Below are positions 17,437 to 26,115 of a DNA stretch of 45,583 nt, in pieces. The notes under the pieces are model-generated. The model was not told the origin of the DNA, did not search any database, and saw nothing but the letters and a program-made list of their open reading frames with translations. Origin of the DNA: CAXSDR01 sp964236445 (GTDB taxonomy: Bacteria; Actinomycetota; Actinomycetes; Motilibacterales; Motilibacteraceae); the NCBI GenBank assembly GCA_964236445.1, contig CAXSDR010000019.1, forward strand, positions 1 through 45,583, written 5' to 3'. Made by a program: the position numbers and the translations under genes. Every line of letters begins with the position of its first letter. Position 1 is the stretch's first letter.

Positions 17437-18504
17437 ATGACCACACTTCGCTTCATGCCCGTCCCCGTCGCCGCAGCCCGTTGCGTCGCGCTTCTCGTGG
17501 CGGCGGCCTGCGTCGCGACGGCCGGCTGCTCGTCGCACGCCCGGGCCGACCGGCCCCCCGCGGTGGACACGTCGGCGAGCCCGTCGCCGTCCATCGTGCT
17601 CGCGGGAGACGCGAGCGGGGTGTCGGTGCTGTCGGGGCGCGCGCGCAGCGACGGGCAGGTGCTCGTCGTCAAGGTCGACAACACCCGCCGGGCTCACCCG
17701 CAGGCCGGCATCCGCGACGCCGACGTGGTCTATGTCGAGCCCGTCGAGGGCGGCCTCACCCGCCTTGCGGCCGTCTTCTCGACCACGCTTCCCCGGCATA
17801 TAGGGCCGGTGCGCAGCGCGCGCGAGAGCGACCTCGAGCTGCTCGGGCAGTACGGCCACGTGGCGTTCGGCTTCTCCGGCGTGCAGGACAAGCTGCTGCC
17901 CAGAATCGCCGGGGCCGACCTCGTCCCGCTCTCCTTCGATGCCGGGGCGCGGGGCTACACCCGCAGCCGCACCCGCCCGAGCCCCTACAACGTCTTCGCC
18001 GACCCCGCAGCCCTGCTCGCCCAGGCCCCCGATGCGGTCGCGGCCCGAGACGTGGGCTTCGCCTTCGGTCCGGTGCCGGCCGCCGGCACGCCGACCTCGG
18101 CCGTACGCGCGTCCTGGGTCGCCGCCAGGTCCACCTTCACGTGGTCGCCCGCTGCCAGACGCTGGCTGTGGGCTGCCGACGGCCTGCCGGCCCTCGCCGA
18201 CGAGGGCGGGCGGCTCGGCGCCACGACCGTCCTCGTGCAGTACGTCGACGTCGTCGCCTCGCACCTGCACGACGTCAACGGCGTGAGCACCCCGCTGGCC
18301 GTCACAACGGGGGAGGGCACCGGGGTGATGCTGCGCGACGGCAGGTCGTGGCCGGTCGCCTGGTCGCGCAGCACCGCCGGGGGGCCGACGCTCTGGACCG
18401 TCGACGGAGCTACGGCGGCCATGGCCGCCGGTCAGGTGTGGGTGCTGCTCGTCGACCGAACCCGGCCCGTACGCCTCGTGCCGCCGGTGAACGCGGCGGG
18501 CTGA
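17437..18504 (+). CDS. DUF3048 (YerB-like) lipoprotein
   Basis: A 355-aa secreted protein. It begins with a lipoprotein signal peptide: hydrophobic AAARCVALLVAAACVATAGC with the lipobox ending at cysteine 31. The mature part has DUF3048 features: VVKVDNTRRAHPQAGIRDADVVYVEPVEGG, FSTTLPRHIGPVRSAR, PSPYNVFAD and, near the end, DRTRPVRLV. The family's role is unknown; it is exported and widespread in Gram-positives. The start could be ATG 17437 or ATG 17455; both keep the signal peptide. It precedes pdxS, which seems to have its own promoter. Confidence 0.83.
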   Translation: MTTLRFMPVPVAAARCVALLVAAACVATAGCSSHARADRPPAVDTSASPSPSIVLAGDASGVSVLSGRARSDGQVLVVKVDNTRRAHPQAGIRDADVVYVEPVEGGLTRLAAVFSTTLPRHIGPVRSARESDLELLGQYGHVAFGFSGVQDKLLPRIAGADLVPLSFDAGARGYTRSRTRPSPYNVFADPAALLAQAPDAVAARDVGFAFGPVPAAGTPTSAVRASWVAARSTFTWSPAARRWLWAADGLPALADEGGRLGATTVLVQYVDVVASHLHDVNGVSTPLAVTTGEGTGVMLRDGRSWPVAWSRSTAGGPTLWTVDGATAAMAAGQVWVLLVDRTRPVRLVPPVNAAG

Positions 18505-18539
18505 GCGAAAAGGCAGCCGGCGCACTCCCGGGGACGTCC

Positions 18540-18552
18540 TACGATGGGCGTG
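18540..18552 (+). promoter_or_regulatory. candidate leaderless promoter of pdxS (-10 TACGAT)
   Basis: TACGAT (18540-18545) fits the actinobacterial TANNNT -10 consensus and lies exactly 6 bases before the GTG at 18552, the spacing expected if transcription begins at the start codon. No Shine-Dalgarno precedes the GTG. No good -35 is seen. Confidence 0.5.
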
Positions 18553-19478
18553 TGCCTTTTGACCCCGTGAGTATTTCCGAGACCACTGAGACCGAGAGCC
18601 TGATCGGCACCGCCAACGTGAAGCGCGGCATGGCCGAGATGCTCAAGGGCGGCGTCATCATGGACGTCGTCACGCCCGATCAGGCCAAGATCGCCGAGGA
18701 CGCCGGTGCCGTCGCCGTGATGGCGCTCGAGCGCGTCCCGGCCGACATCCGCAAGCAGGGCGGCATCGCCCGCATGAGCGACCCCGACATGGTCGAGGGC
18801 ATCATGGCGGCCGTCTCGATCCCGGTCATGGCCAAGGCGCGCATCGGGCACTTCGTCGAGGCGAGGGTGCTGCAGTCGCTCGGTGTCGACTATGTCGACG
18901 AGTCCGAGGTGCTCTCGCCTGCCGACGAGACCCACCACATCGACAAGTGGGCCTTCACGGTCCCGTTCGTCTGCGGAGCCACAAATCTGGGCGAGGCGCT
19001 GCGGCGCATCTCGGAGGGCGCGGCGATGATCCGCTCCAAGGGTGAAGCGGGCACCGGCAACGTCGTCGAGGCGACGCGTCACATGCGCCAGATCCGCTCC
19101 GACATCCGACGCCTGGCCACGCTCGACGAGACCGAGCTCTACGTCGCCGCCAAGGACCTGCGCGCGCCCTACGACCTCGTCGCGGAGGTCGCACGCCTGG
19201 GCAAGCTGCCGGTCGTGCTCTTCACTGCTGGCGGCATCGCTACTCCGGCTGACGCCGCGATGATGATGGAGCTGGGCGCCGAGGGTGTGTTCGTCGGCTC
19301 GGGCATCTTCAAGTCCGGCGACCCCGCGAAGCGCGCCGAGGCCATCGTCAAGGCGACGACGTTCCACGACGACCCCGACATGATCGCGAAGTTCAGCCGC
19401 GGGCTCGGCGAGGCGATGGTCGGCATCGACATCAGCACGCTGCCGGCGTCCGAGCGCTATTCCGACCGGGGTTGGTGA
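18552..19478 (+). CDS. pdxS: pyridoxal 5'-phosphate synthase subunit PdxS
   Basis: Lyase subunit of the deoxyxylulose-independent vitamin B6 pathway; it condenses ribose 5-phosphate, glyceraldehyde 3-phosphate and ammonia into PLP. The 308-aa product is strongly conserved: GGVIMDVVTPDQAKIAEDAG, VMAKARIGH with the Schiff-base lysine at residue 95, RSKGEAGTGN with the second lysine at 163 (Bacillus Lys81 and Lys149, same offset of 14), and FTAGGIATPADAAMMMELG. Start is GTG 18552 or GTG 18567. It overlaps pdxT by 4 bases. Confidence 0.97.
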   Translation: MPFDPVSISETTETESLIGTANVKRGMAEMLKGGVIMDVVTPDQAKIAEDAGAVAVMALERVPADIRKQGGIARMSDPDMVEGIMAAVSIPVMAKARIGHFVEARVLQSLGVDYVDESEVLSPADETHHIDKWAFTVPFVCGATNLGEALRRISEGAAMIRSKGEAGTGNVVEATRHMRQIRSDIRRLATLDETELYVAAKDLRAPYDLVAEVARLGKLPVVLFTAGGIATPADAAMMMELGAEGVFVGSGIFKSGDPAKRAEAIVKATTFHDDPDMIAKFSRGLGEAMVGIDISTLPASERYSDRGW

Positions 19479-20113
19479 GCAACCCGCGCATCGGGATCCT
19501 CGCCTTGCAGGGCGATGTGCGCGAGCATGCGCACGCCCTGGAGCTGGCGGGCGCGGATGCGGTGCCGGTGCGCCGGGTGAGCGAGCTCGACGCTGTCGAC
19601 GGCCTGGTGCTGCCGGGCGGCGAGTCGACGACCATGGCCAAGCTCGCGCGGACGTTCGGGCTGCTCGAGCCGCTGCAGCAGCGCATCGCTGCAGGCCTGC
19701 CCGTGTTCGGCTCCTGCGCGGGAATGATCCTGCTCGCTGACCAGGTGCTCGACGGCATCGCGGGCCAGGAGACGCTCGGCGGTCTCGACGTCACGGTGCG
19801 GCGCAACGCGTTCGGCCGCCAGGTCGACTCGTTCGAGGCCGATGTCGAGCTCGAGGTCGTTCCCGGCGGCCCGGTGCATGCCGTCTTCATCCGCGCACCG
19901 TGGGTCGAGAGCACCGGTCCGGGCGTCGAGGTTCTGGGCCGTGCTTCGGTGGGAGCCGAGACTAGGATCGTTGCCGTCCGCCAGGGCTCGGTGCTGGCGA
20001 CGTCGTTCCATCCGGAGCTGACCGGAGACCCGCGCGTGCATGCGCTGTTCGTCGACATGGTCCGCACCGACCCGCAAGCAGGCCGCAAGGGAGCAGGGAG
20101 CGTGAGCCGATGA
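19475..20113 (+). CDS. pdxT: pyridoxal 5'-phosphate synthase glutaminase subunit PdxT
   Basis: A class I glutamine amidotransferase that passes ammonia to PdxS. The 212-aa product has GILALQGDVREH, LPGGESTTM, nucleophile cysteine 81 in GSCAGM, and the His-Glu pair in SFHPELTGD. GTG 19475 is chosen because it forms a GTGA overlap with the pdxS stop; a TTG lies one codon earlier. The gene ends in an ATGA overlap with yebC, so pdxS-pdxT-yebC is one operon. Confidence 0.96.
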   Translation: MSNPRIGILALQGDVREHAHALELAGADAVPVRRVSELDAVDGLVLPGGESTTMAKLARTFGLLEPLQQRIAAGLPVFGSCAGMILLADQVLDGIAGQETLGGLDVTVRRNAFGRQVDSFEADVELEVVPGGPVHAVFIRAPWVESTGPGVEVLGRASVGAETRIVAVRQGSVLATSFHPELTGDPRVHALFVDMVRTDPQAGRKGAGSVSR

Positions 20114-20862
20114 GCGGCCATTCCAAGTGGGCGACGACCAAGCACAAGAAGGCGGTCGTCGATGCCCGGCGAGGCAAGCTCTTCGCCAAGATGATCAAGA
20201 CGATCGAGGTTGCCGCCCGCACCGGCGGCGGCGACGTCAACGGCAACCCGACGCTGTTCGACGCCATCCAGAAGGCCAAGAAGTCCTCGGTCCCCAACGA
20301 CAACATCGACCGGGCGGTCAAGCGTGGTTCGGGCGCCGAGGCCGGCGGGGCCGACTACGCCACGATCATGTACGAGGGCTACGCAGCGGGCGGGGTGGCC
20401 GTGCTCGTCGAGTGCCTGACCGACAACCGCAACCGCGCGGCCGCCGATGTCCGCATCGCGTTCACCCGCAACGGCGGCTCGATGGCCGACCCGGGCTCGG
20501 TGTCCTACATGTTCAACCGCAAGGGTCAGATCGTCGTCCCCAAGGCCGAGGGGCTCAGCGAGGACGATGTCCTCGCCGCGGTCCTCGAAGCGGGTGCCGA
20601 GGAGGTCAACGACGACGGTGACTCGTTCGAGGTCGTCACCGAGCCCACCGACCTGGTCGCGGTCCGCACGGCGCTGCAGGAGGCGGGCATCGACTACGAC
20701 TCCGCCGACGCCACCTTCGTGCCCAGCGTGTCCGTCGAGCTCGACGGGGACGGTGCGCGCAAGGTCTTCAAGCTCATCGACGCGCTCGAGGACAGCGACG
20801 ACGTGCAGAACGTGTTCGCCAACTACGACGTGTCCGACGAGGTCATGGAGGAGGTCGGCTAG
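20110..20862 (+). CDS. yebC: YebC/PmpR-family protein (translation or transcription factor)
   Basis: A 250-aa protein of the TACO1/YebC family. It starts with the hallmark MSGHSKWATTKHKK and contains ARTGGGDVNGNPTL, YEGYAAGGVAVLVECLTDNRNRAA and GSVSYMFNRKG. Members were described as DNA-binding regulators and more recently as helpers of ribosomes at difficult proline stretches. In many actinobacteria ruvC follows directly; here the nitrate block intervenes. Length is standard. Confidence 0.96.
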   Translation: MSGHSKWATTKHKKAVVDARRGKLFAKMIKTIEVAARTGGGDVNGNPTLFDAIQKAKKSSVPNDNIDRAVKRGSGAEAGGADYATIMYEGYAAGGVAVLVECLTDNRNRAAADVRIAFTRNGGSMADPGSVSYMFNRKGQIVVPKAEGLSEDDVLAAVLEAGAEEVNDDGDSFEVVTEPTDLVAVRTALQEAGIDYDSADATFVPSVSVELDGDGARKVFKLIDALEDSDDVQNVFANYDVSDEVMEEVG

Positions 20863-20897
20863 CTCTTCCAACACCGGTGCCCGTTGCACGTTGTGAG

Positions 20898-20914
20898 GGG
20901 AGCGGCACGCTCCC
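20898..20914. promoter_or_regulatory. short hairpin between yebC and nitrate reductase gene
   Basis: GGGAGCG (20898-20904) and CGCTCCC (20908-20914) form a perfect 7-bp stem with a 3-base loop, 36 bases after yebC. There is no T tract. It could be a terminator of the pdx-yebC operon or a leader element of the nitrate genes. Confidence 0.4.
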
Positions 20915-20921
20915 GTAATCG

Positions 20922-23060
20922 ATGGTGCACCCCCGCGAAACGAGGCCGAGGGACGCTCGGGTCATGCGCGATCGGGGGCGGGTGGACACGCACTGCCCCT
21001 ACTGCGCCCTCCAGTGCGGCATCACCCTGGAGCGCTCCGCCGACGATGCACCGCTGACGCTGGGCGCCCAGCCCGACTGGCCGACCAACCGCGGCGGCCT
21101 GTGCCAGAAGGGGTGGACCGCGGCGGAGCTGCTCGACTCGCCCGAGCGGCTCACGAGCCCGCTCGTCCGCGACGACCGCGCCGGGCCGTTCCGCCCCGCG
21201 ACCTGGGACGAGGCGCTCGACCGGGTGGCCACCGCGATGCGCGAGAGCCGGGCGCAGCACGGCCCCGACAGCGTCGGGCTGTTCGGCGGTGGCGGGCTGA
21301 CCAACGAGAAGGCCTACCAGGTCGGCAAGTTCGCCCGGGTCGCGCTCGGCTCGTCGTCGGTGGACTACAACGGGCGGTTCTGCATGTCCTCGGCCGCAGC
21401 CGCCGCGACCCGTGCCCTCGGCATCGACCGCGGTCTGCCGTTCCCGCTGCAGGACATCGCGGGCGCCGACGTGGTCATGCTCGTCGGCAGCAACCCGGGC
21501 GACACGCTGCCGCCGGCAATGCAGTGGTTCGAGGCGGGCCGCGACCGCGGGGCGCGCCACATCGTCGTGGACCCGCGGCGTACGTCGACCGCGCGAGCCG
21601 CCCACCTGCACCTGCAGCCCGTGCCCGGCAGCGATCTCGCGCTGGCCAACGGCCTGCTGCACATCGTGGTCCGCGAGGGCTGGGTCGACGAGGCCTATGT
21701 CGCCGAGCGGACGACCGGGTTCGACGCCGTGCGCCGGGCCGTACGCGCCTACTGGCCCGACCGCGTGGAGCGCCTGACCGGTGTGCCGGTGGCCGACCTG
21801 CGTGAAGCCGCACAGTTGCTCGCCGAGGCGCCCTCGGCGATGATCCTCACCGCCCGTGGGGCGGAGCAGCACGCCCACGGCACCGAGACGGCGCTCGCGT
21901 TCCTCAACCTGGCGCTGGCGCTCGGCCTGCCGGGCCGGCCGAGCTCCGGCTGGGGGACCGTCACCGGCCAGGGCAACGGCCAGGGCGGGCGGGAGCACGG
22001 CCAGAAGACCGACCAGCTGCCCGGCGCACGGCGCATCGACGACCCCGCGGCACGGTCCCACGTCGCCGCGGTCTGGGGCATCGAGGCGGACGAGCTGCCG
22101 GGGGCCGGACTGTCGGCCTACGAGATGCTCGACCGGCTCGGCACCCCCGGTGGAGTCCGGACGCTGCTCGTGATGGCCTCCAACATCGCGGTGTCGGCAC
22201 CCAACCGCGACTCCGTCGTGCGACGGCTCGGCGCGCTGGACCTCCTCGTCGTGTGCGACATCTTCATGTCCGAGACCGCCGCGCTGGCCGATGTCGTGCT
22301 GCCGATCACGCAGTGGGCGGAGGAGGAAGGGACGCTCACCAACCTCGAGGGCCGGGTGATCCTGCGGCGCAAGGCGGTGGACCCGCCCGCCGGCGTACGA
22401 AGCGATCTGGAGGTCCTCGCCGACCTGGCCGAGCGGCTCGGTCGCGGCAAGCTGTTCTCCGCCGACCCACGGACGGTCTTCGACGAGCTGGGCCGCGCCA
22501 GCGCCGGAGGGATCGCCGACTACGCGGGCATCACCTACGAGCGGATCGCGGCCGAGCAGGGCGTCTTCTGGCCGTGCCCGTCCCCGGAGCACCCGGGGTC
22601 GCCGAGGCTGTTCCAGGACGGCTTCCCGACGCCCGACGGGCGGGCCCGCTTCTTCGCCGTCCACGCCCAGGAGCCGGCGGAGACCCCGGACGCGGACTAC
22701 CCGCTCGTGCTCACGACCGGGCGCGTGCTGCGCCACTACCAGTCCGGAGCCCAGACCCGGCGGGTCGCGAGCCTCGATGCCGCCGAGCCCGAGGCGTTCG
22801 TCGAGCTGCACCCGGTGGCGGCAGCCGGCGCGCGCGTACGCGAAGGAGAGCTCGTACGCCTGCGCTCCCGGCGGGGCACCGCCGTCCTGCGCGCCCGGGT
22901 GACCGACACGATCCGCCCCGACACCGTCTTCGTGCCGTTCCACTGGGGCGGGGACGCTGCGGCGAACGCGCTCACCAACCCGGCGCTGGACCCCTATTCG
23001 CGCATGCCCGAGTTCAAGGCGTGCGCCGTCGCTCTGAGCCGCCTGGACCCCGCCGTCTGA
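20922..23060 (+). CDS. nasA: assimilatory nitrate reductase catalytic subunit (molybdopterin oxidoreductase)
   Basis: Reduces nitrate to nitrite in the cytosol with bis-MGD molybdenum and one [4Fe-4S] cluster. In the 712-aa product the cluster ligands are Cys25, Cys28, Cys32 (HCPYCALQC) and Cys61 (GGLCQKG). YNGRFCMSS supplies Cys154, the expected molybdenum ligand. MGD-binding segments include MLVGSNPGDTLP, GSDLALANGLLH, GQGNGQGGREHGQK and LTTGRVLRHYQSGAQT. No twin-arginine signal and no C-terminal [2Fe-2S] domain are present, so an external electron donor is needed; none is encoded here. The start may instead be ATG 20964, which has GAGGGA upstream and gives the usual short N-terminus. The last codons lie in the first unit of the 13-bp repeat. 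Confidence 0.92.
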   Translation: MVHPRETRPRDARVMRDRGRVDTHCPYCALQCGITLERSADDAPLTLGAQPDWPTNRGGLCQKGWTAAELLDSPERLTSPLVRDDRAGPFRPATWDEALDRVATAMRESRAQHGPDSVGLFGGGGLTNEKAYQVGKFARVALGSSSVDYNGRFCMSSAAAAATRALGIDRGLPFPLQDIAGADVVMLVGSNPGDTLPPAMQWFEAGRDRGARHIVVDPRRTSTARAAHLHLQPVPGSDLALANGLLHIVVREGWVDEAYVAERTTGFDAVRRAVRAYWPDRVERLTGVPVADLREAAQLLAEAPSAMILTARGAEQHAHGTETALAFLNLALALGLPGRPSSGWGTVTGQGNGQGGREHGQKTDQLPGARRIDDPAARSHVAAVWGIEADELPGAGLSAYEMLDRLGTPGGVRTLLVMASNIAVSAPNRDSVVRRLGALDLLVVCDIFMSETAALADVVLPITQWAEEEGTLTNLEGRVILRRKAVDPPAGVRSDLEVLADLAERLGRGKLFSADPRTVFDELGRASAGGIADYAGITYERIAAEQGVFWPCPSPEHPGSPRLFQDGFPTPDGRARFFAVHAQEPAETPDADYPLVLTTGRVLRHYQSGAQTRRVASLDAAEPEAFVELHPVAAAGARVREGELVRLRSRRGTAVLRARVTDTIRPDTVFVPFHWGGDAAANALTNPALDPYSRMPEFKACAVALSRLDPAV

Positions 23061-23205
23061 CCCCGCCGTCTGACCNNNNNNNNNNNNNNNNNNNNNNNNN
23101 NNNNNNNNNNNNNNNNNNNNNNNNNNNNNNNNNNNNNNNNNNNNNNNNNNNNNNNNNNNNNNNNNNNNNNNNNNNGACCCCGCCGTCTGACCCCGCCGTC
23201 TGACC
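23046..23205. repeat. 13-bp tandem repeat array containing the assembly gap
   Basis: The unit GACCCCGCCGTCT occurs twice plus a partial copy at 23046-23075, and twice plus a partial copy at 23176-23205, on either side of the N run. The first unit encodes the last residues of nitrate reductase and the second begins in its stop codon, so the array appears to have grown from the 3' end of that gene. True copy number is unknown. Confidence 0.9.
23076..23175. other. assembly gap (100 N)
   Basis: Exactly 100 undetermined bases, the conventional filler for a gap of unknown size. The same 13-bp repeat lies on both sides, so the gap most likely results from collapse of a repeat array. Confidence 0.97.
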
Positions 23206-23258
23206 TCCGCTCCGCACATCCCGCATCCGCACCACCATCCGCACCACAAGGAGATCCC

Positions 23259-23609
23259 ATGCACGGCAGCACCCCCCGGTTCTTGCAAGGCTCCTTCATG
23301 TTCGAGGGCGCCGGGCTCGACAAGCCGGTGCCGATCCACGCCGCGCTGTCCTACGTCGTCCCGCCCGGCGCGACCACGCAGCCGGTCTACTTCCGCGGCG
23401 GCAACTCGAGCGACGAGATGGTCAGCGTCGTCCTCACCCGGGACGGCAGCCCCATGCGGTGGTTTCCCATCGCGGCCAAGGGCGCGACCCACGTGACGCT
23501 GCGCGTGGTCGAAGACCTGCTCAGCGACACGAGGCTCGAGCTGCAGATCGCCGCTCCGGAAGGCGTTCGCGGAGCGCTCGTCGTGGACCTCGGCCTGGTG
23601 GAGGTCTGA
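23259..23609 (+). CDS. unrecognised 116-aa protein in nitrate/nitrite operon
   Basis: A small soluble protein with no cysteines, no signal peptide and no membrane segment. The sequence alternates short hydrophobic strands (HAALSYVVPPG, MVSVVLTRDG, HVTLRVVEDLL, GALVVDLGLVEV), suggesting a beta-sandwich fold. I do not recognise the family. It is certainly translated: AAGGAG stands five bases before the ATG. It ends one base before the nirB start codon. Its location suggests a role tied to nitrate or nitrite reduction, such as assembly or regulation, but this is inference from position only. Confidence 0.8.
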   Translation: MHGSTPRFLQGSFMFEGAGLDKPVPIHAALSYVVPPGATTQPVYFRGGNSSDEMVSVVLTRDGSPMRWFPIAAKGATHVTLRVVEDLLSDTRLELQIAAPEGVRGALVVDLGLVEV

Positions 23610-23610
23610 C

Positions 23611-26115
23611 ATGGCCATCCCCACCATCCCGCTCATGCGCCAGGCCCGCCAGCAGCTGGTGCTCGTCGGCAACGGCATGGCCGGCGCGCGCACCGTGGAG
23701 GAGATCCTCTCGCGCGGCGGCGGTGAGCAGTTCGACATCCTCGTGTTCGGCGAGGAGCCTTATGGCAACTACAACCGCATCATGCTCTCCGAGGTCCTCG
23801 CCGGGAACGCCGCGACCGACGAGATCTTCCTGAACCCCGTCGAGTGGTACGCCGAGAACGGGGTGACCCTCAAGGCCGGCGTACGCGTGGTGCGGGTCGA
23901 CCGCTATGCCCGGCTCGTCTATGCCGACGACGGCACGATCGTGCGCTACGACAAGCTGATCCTCGCGACCGGCAGCCGCTCGTTCTTCCCGCCGATGGAC
24001 GGCATGTGGCTCGACGACACCACCCTCAAGCCGGGCGTCTTCGGCTTCCGCGGCCTCAACGACACCCTCGAGATGGTCAAGCACGCGGCCGAGCACGAAG
24101 TGGCCGTCGTCATCGGAGGCGGGCTTCTCGGCTTGGAGGCGGCGCGCGGGCTGCAGGGCCACGGCGTCACGACGCACGTGGTGCATGCGGCGCCGTCGCT
24201 CATGAACCAGCAGCTCGACGACCAGGCGGCGAGCATCCTGCGCCGCTCGGTGGAGAAGCTCGGCATCGCCGTCCATCTCGACGTCCGGACGACGACGATC
24301 CTCGGCGACGAGGTCGTCGAGGGTGTCGAGTTCGCGAACGGGCTGTCACTGCCGTGCGACATGGTCGTCATGACCGCGGGCATCCGGCCCAACGTGGGGC
24401 TTGCGGCGAGGGCCGGGCTCAGCGTGGAGCGCGCGATCGTCGTCGACGACCAGATGCGCTCGGTCGACGACGACTCGGTCTATGTCGTGGGGGAGTGCGC
24501 ACAGCACCGCGGTGAGGTCTATGGCCTCGTCGCGCCGCTGTGGGAGCAGGCTGCCGTCCTCGCCGACCACATCACCGGTTCCAACCTCACCTCGGCCTAC
24601 CACGGCTCGCGGTTGGCGACCAAGCTCAAGGTCGCCGGCGTCGACGTCGCGGCGATGGGGCTCAAGGCGCCCGAGCGTGAGGACGACGAGTTCGTCCAGT
24701 TCTGCGAGCCGAAGCACGGGATCTACAAGACCGTGATCGTGCGCGACGGCAAGCTCGTCGGCGCGACGCTGCTGGGCGACGTGAGCAAGGTCGCCTTCCT
24801 GACACAGGCGTACGACCGCGGGTTGCCCTTGCCCGAGGAGCGCATCCGGTTGCTGTTCGACCTGGGTGGGCCGGCGCCGGTGCAGGGCGCCGCGGAGCTC
24901 TCCGACGACGCGCAGGTCTGCAACTGCAACGGCGTCAGCAAGGGTCAGCTGGTCGCCTGCGTGCGCGGGGGTGAGCGCACGATGGCGGGCGTCATGGCGG
25001 CGACCCGCGCAGGCAAGGGCTGCGGGTCGTGCAAGTCGCTCGTGAAGGACATCGTCGAGTGGGCCGCCGACGGCGCCGTCGAGCAGGACGCGTCCGAGCG
25101 CTACTACGTCCCCGGCGTGCCGCTGGAGAAGCCGGCTCTGATGGCGGCGATCCGGGACCACCACCTGACGAGCGTGTCGGCGGTATTCGCGACCCTGGCA
25201 CCCGAGGGCAAGGAGGACGCCGCGAGCAAGATGGCGCTGGCGTCGCTGCTCAAGATGATGTGGAACGAGGACTATGTCGACGAGCGCGACGCACGGTTCG
25301 TCAACGACCGGGTCCACGCCAACATCCAGCGCGACGGCACCTTCTCCGTGGTCCCGCAGATGAAGGGCGGGGTCACGTCGCCGGACCAGCTGCGCCGGAT
25401 CGCCGACGTGGCCGATAAGTACGCGATCCCGCTCGTGAAGCTCACGGGTGGGCAGCGGATCGACCTGCTCGGGGTGCGCAAGGAGGATCTGCCGGCCGTA
25501 TGGGCCGATCTGGACATGCCGTCGGGCTATGCCTACGGCAAGAGCTTCCGCACCGTGAAGACCTGCGTCGGTTCTGACTTCTGCCGGTTCGGCGTGGGTG
25601 ACTCCACAGCGTTGGGCATCGCGATGGAGGAGCGGTTCCAGGGGCTGGAGAGCCCCGGGAAGATGAAGCTCGCGGTCGCGGGTTGTCCGCGCAACTGCTC
25701 CGAGGCACTGTGCAAGGACTTCGGCGCCGTTGCGATCGAGGGCGGACGCTGGGAGCTCTACGTCGGAGGAGCCGCGGGGGCGCACATCCGCAAGGGTGAC
25801 CTGCTGGCCACCGTGGACTCCCCCGAGGAGGTCGTGGTGCTCGCCGGGCGCTTCCTGCAGTACTACCGCGAGTCGGCCAACTGGCTCGAGCGCACCTACG
25901 CGTTCGTGCCGCGCGTCGGCATCGAGCACCTGCGAGCGGTCGTGGTCGAGGACGGCGAAGGGCTGGCAGCCGGGCTGGACCAGCGCCTTCAGGAGTCGGT
26001 GGATGCCTACCGCGACCCGTGGCTCGACGGGCGTGAACCTGCGACCTCCGGGCAGTTCCGCACGTCCCTGCCGTTGATCGTGCTGCCGCAGGTGCCCGTG
26101 AGGCAGGACTCGTGA
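23611..26115 (+). CDS. nirB: assimilatory nitrite reductase [NAD(P)H] large subunit
   Basis: Reduces nitrite to ammonia in the cytosol. The 834-aa chain has, in order, an FAD/NAD(P)H domain (LVLVGNGMAGARTVEEI, ILATGSRSFFPP, VVIGGGLLGLEAARGL), a BFD-like [2Fe-2S] domain (CNCNG near residue 437 and CGSC near 471), and the siroheme/[4Fe-4S] domain with CVGSDFC near 652 and GCPRNC near 692. All cluster cysteines are present. It starts one base after the small unknown gene's stop and overlaps nirD by GTGA. Length is typical of the single-BFD form. Confidence 0.96.
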   Translation: MAIPTIPLMRQARQQLVLVGNGMAGARTVEEILSRGGGEQFDILVFGEEPYGNYNRIMLSEVLAGNAATDEIFLNPVEWYAENGVTLKAGVRVVRVDRYARLVYADDGTIVRYDKLILATGSRSFFPPMDGMWLDDTTLKPGVFGFRGLNDTLEMVKHAAEHEVAVVIGGGLLGLEAARGLQGHGVTTHVVHAAPSLMNQQLDDQAASILRRSVEKLGIAVHLDVRTTTILGDEVVEGVEFANGLSLPCDMVVMTAGIRPNVGLAARAGLSVERAIVVDDQMRSVDDDSVYVVGECAQHRGEVYGLVAPLWEQAAVLADHITGSNLTSAYHGSRLATKLKVAGVDVAAMGLKAPEREDDEFVQFCEPKHGIYKTVIVRDGKLVGATLLGDVSKVAFLTQAYDRGLPLPEERIRLLFDLGGPAPVQGAAELSDDAQVCNCNGVSKGQLVACVRGGERTMAGVMAATRAGKGCGSCKSLVKDIVEWAADGAVEQDASERYYVPGVPLEKPALMAAIRDHHLTSVSAVFATLAPEGKEDAASKMALASLLKMMWNEDYVDERDARFVNDRVHANIQRDGTFSVVPQMKGGVTSPDQLRRIADVADKYAIPLVKLTGGQRIDLLGVRKEDLPAVWADLDMPSGYAYGKSFRTVKTCVGSDFCRFGVGDSTALGIAMEERFQGLESPGKMKLAVAGCPRNCSEALCKDFGAVAIEGGRWELYVGGAAGAHIRKGDLLATVDSPEEVVVLAGRFLQYYRESANWLERTYAFVPRVGIEHLRAVVVEDGEGLAAGLDQRLQESVDAYRDPWLDGREPATSGQFRTSLPLIVLPQVPVRQDS

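Noticed and set aside
20915..20942. GTAAT ... GAAAC near the nitrate reductase start, resembling a GlnR site
   Set aside because: The two half-sites are 18 bases apart instead of about six, so it does not fit the GlnR pattern.
23046..23205. Repeats around the gap as a CRISPR array
   Set aside because: Units are contiguous 13-mers without spacers, and no cas genes are present.
20859..23738. Very long open frame on the minus strand (about 959 codons) opposite the nitrate reductase gene
   Set aside because: It runs through the N gap, has no recognisable domain, and is a shadow created by high GC3 in the plus-strand genes.
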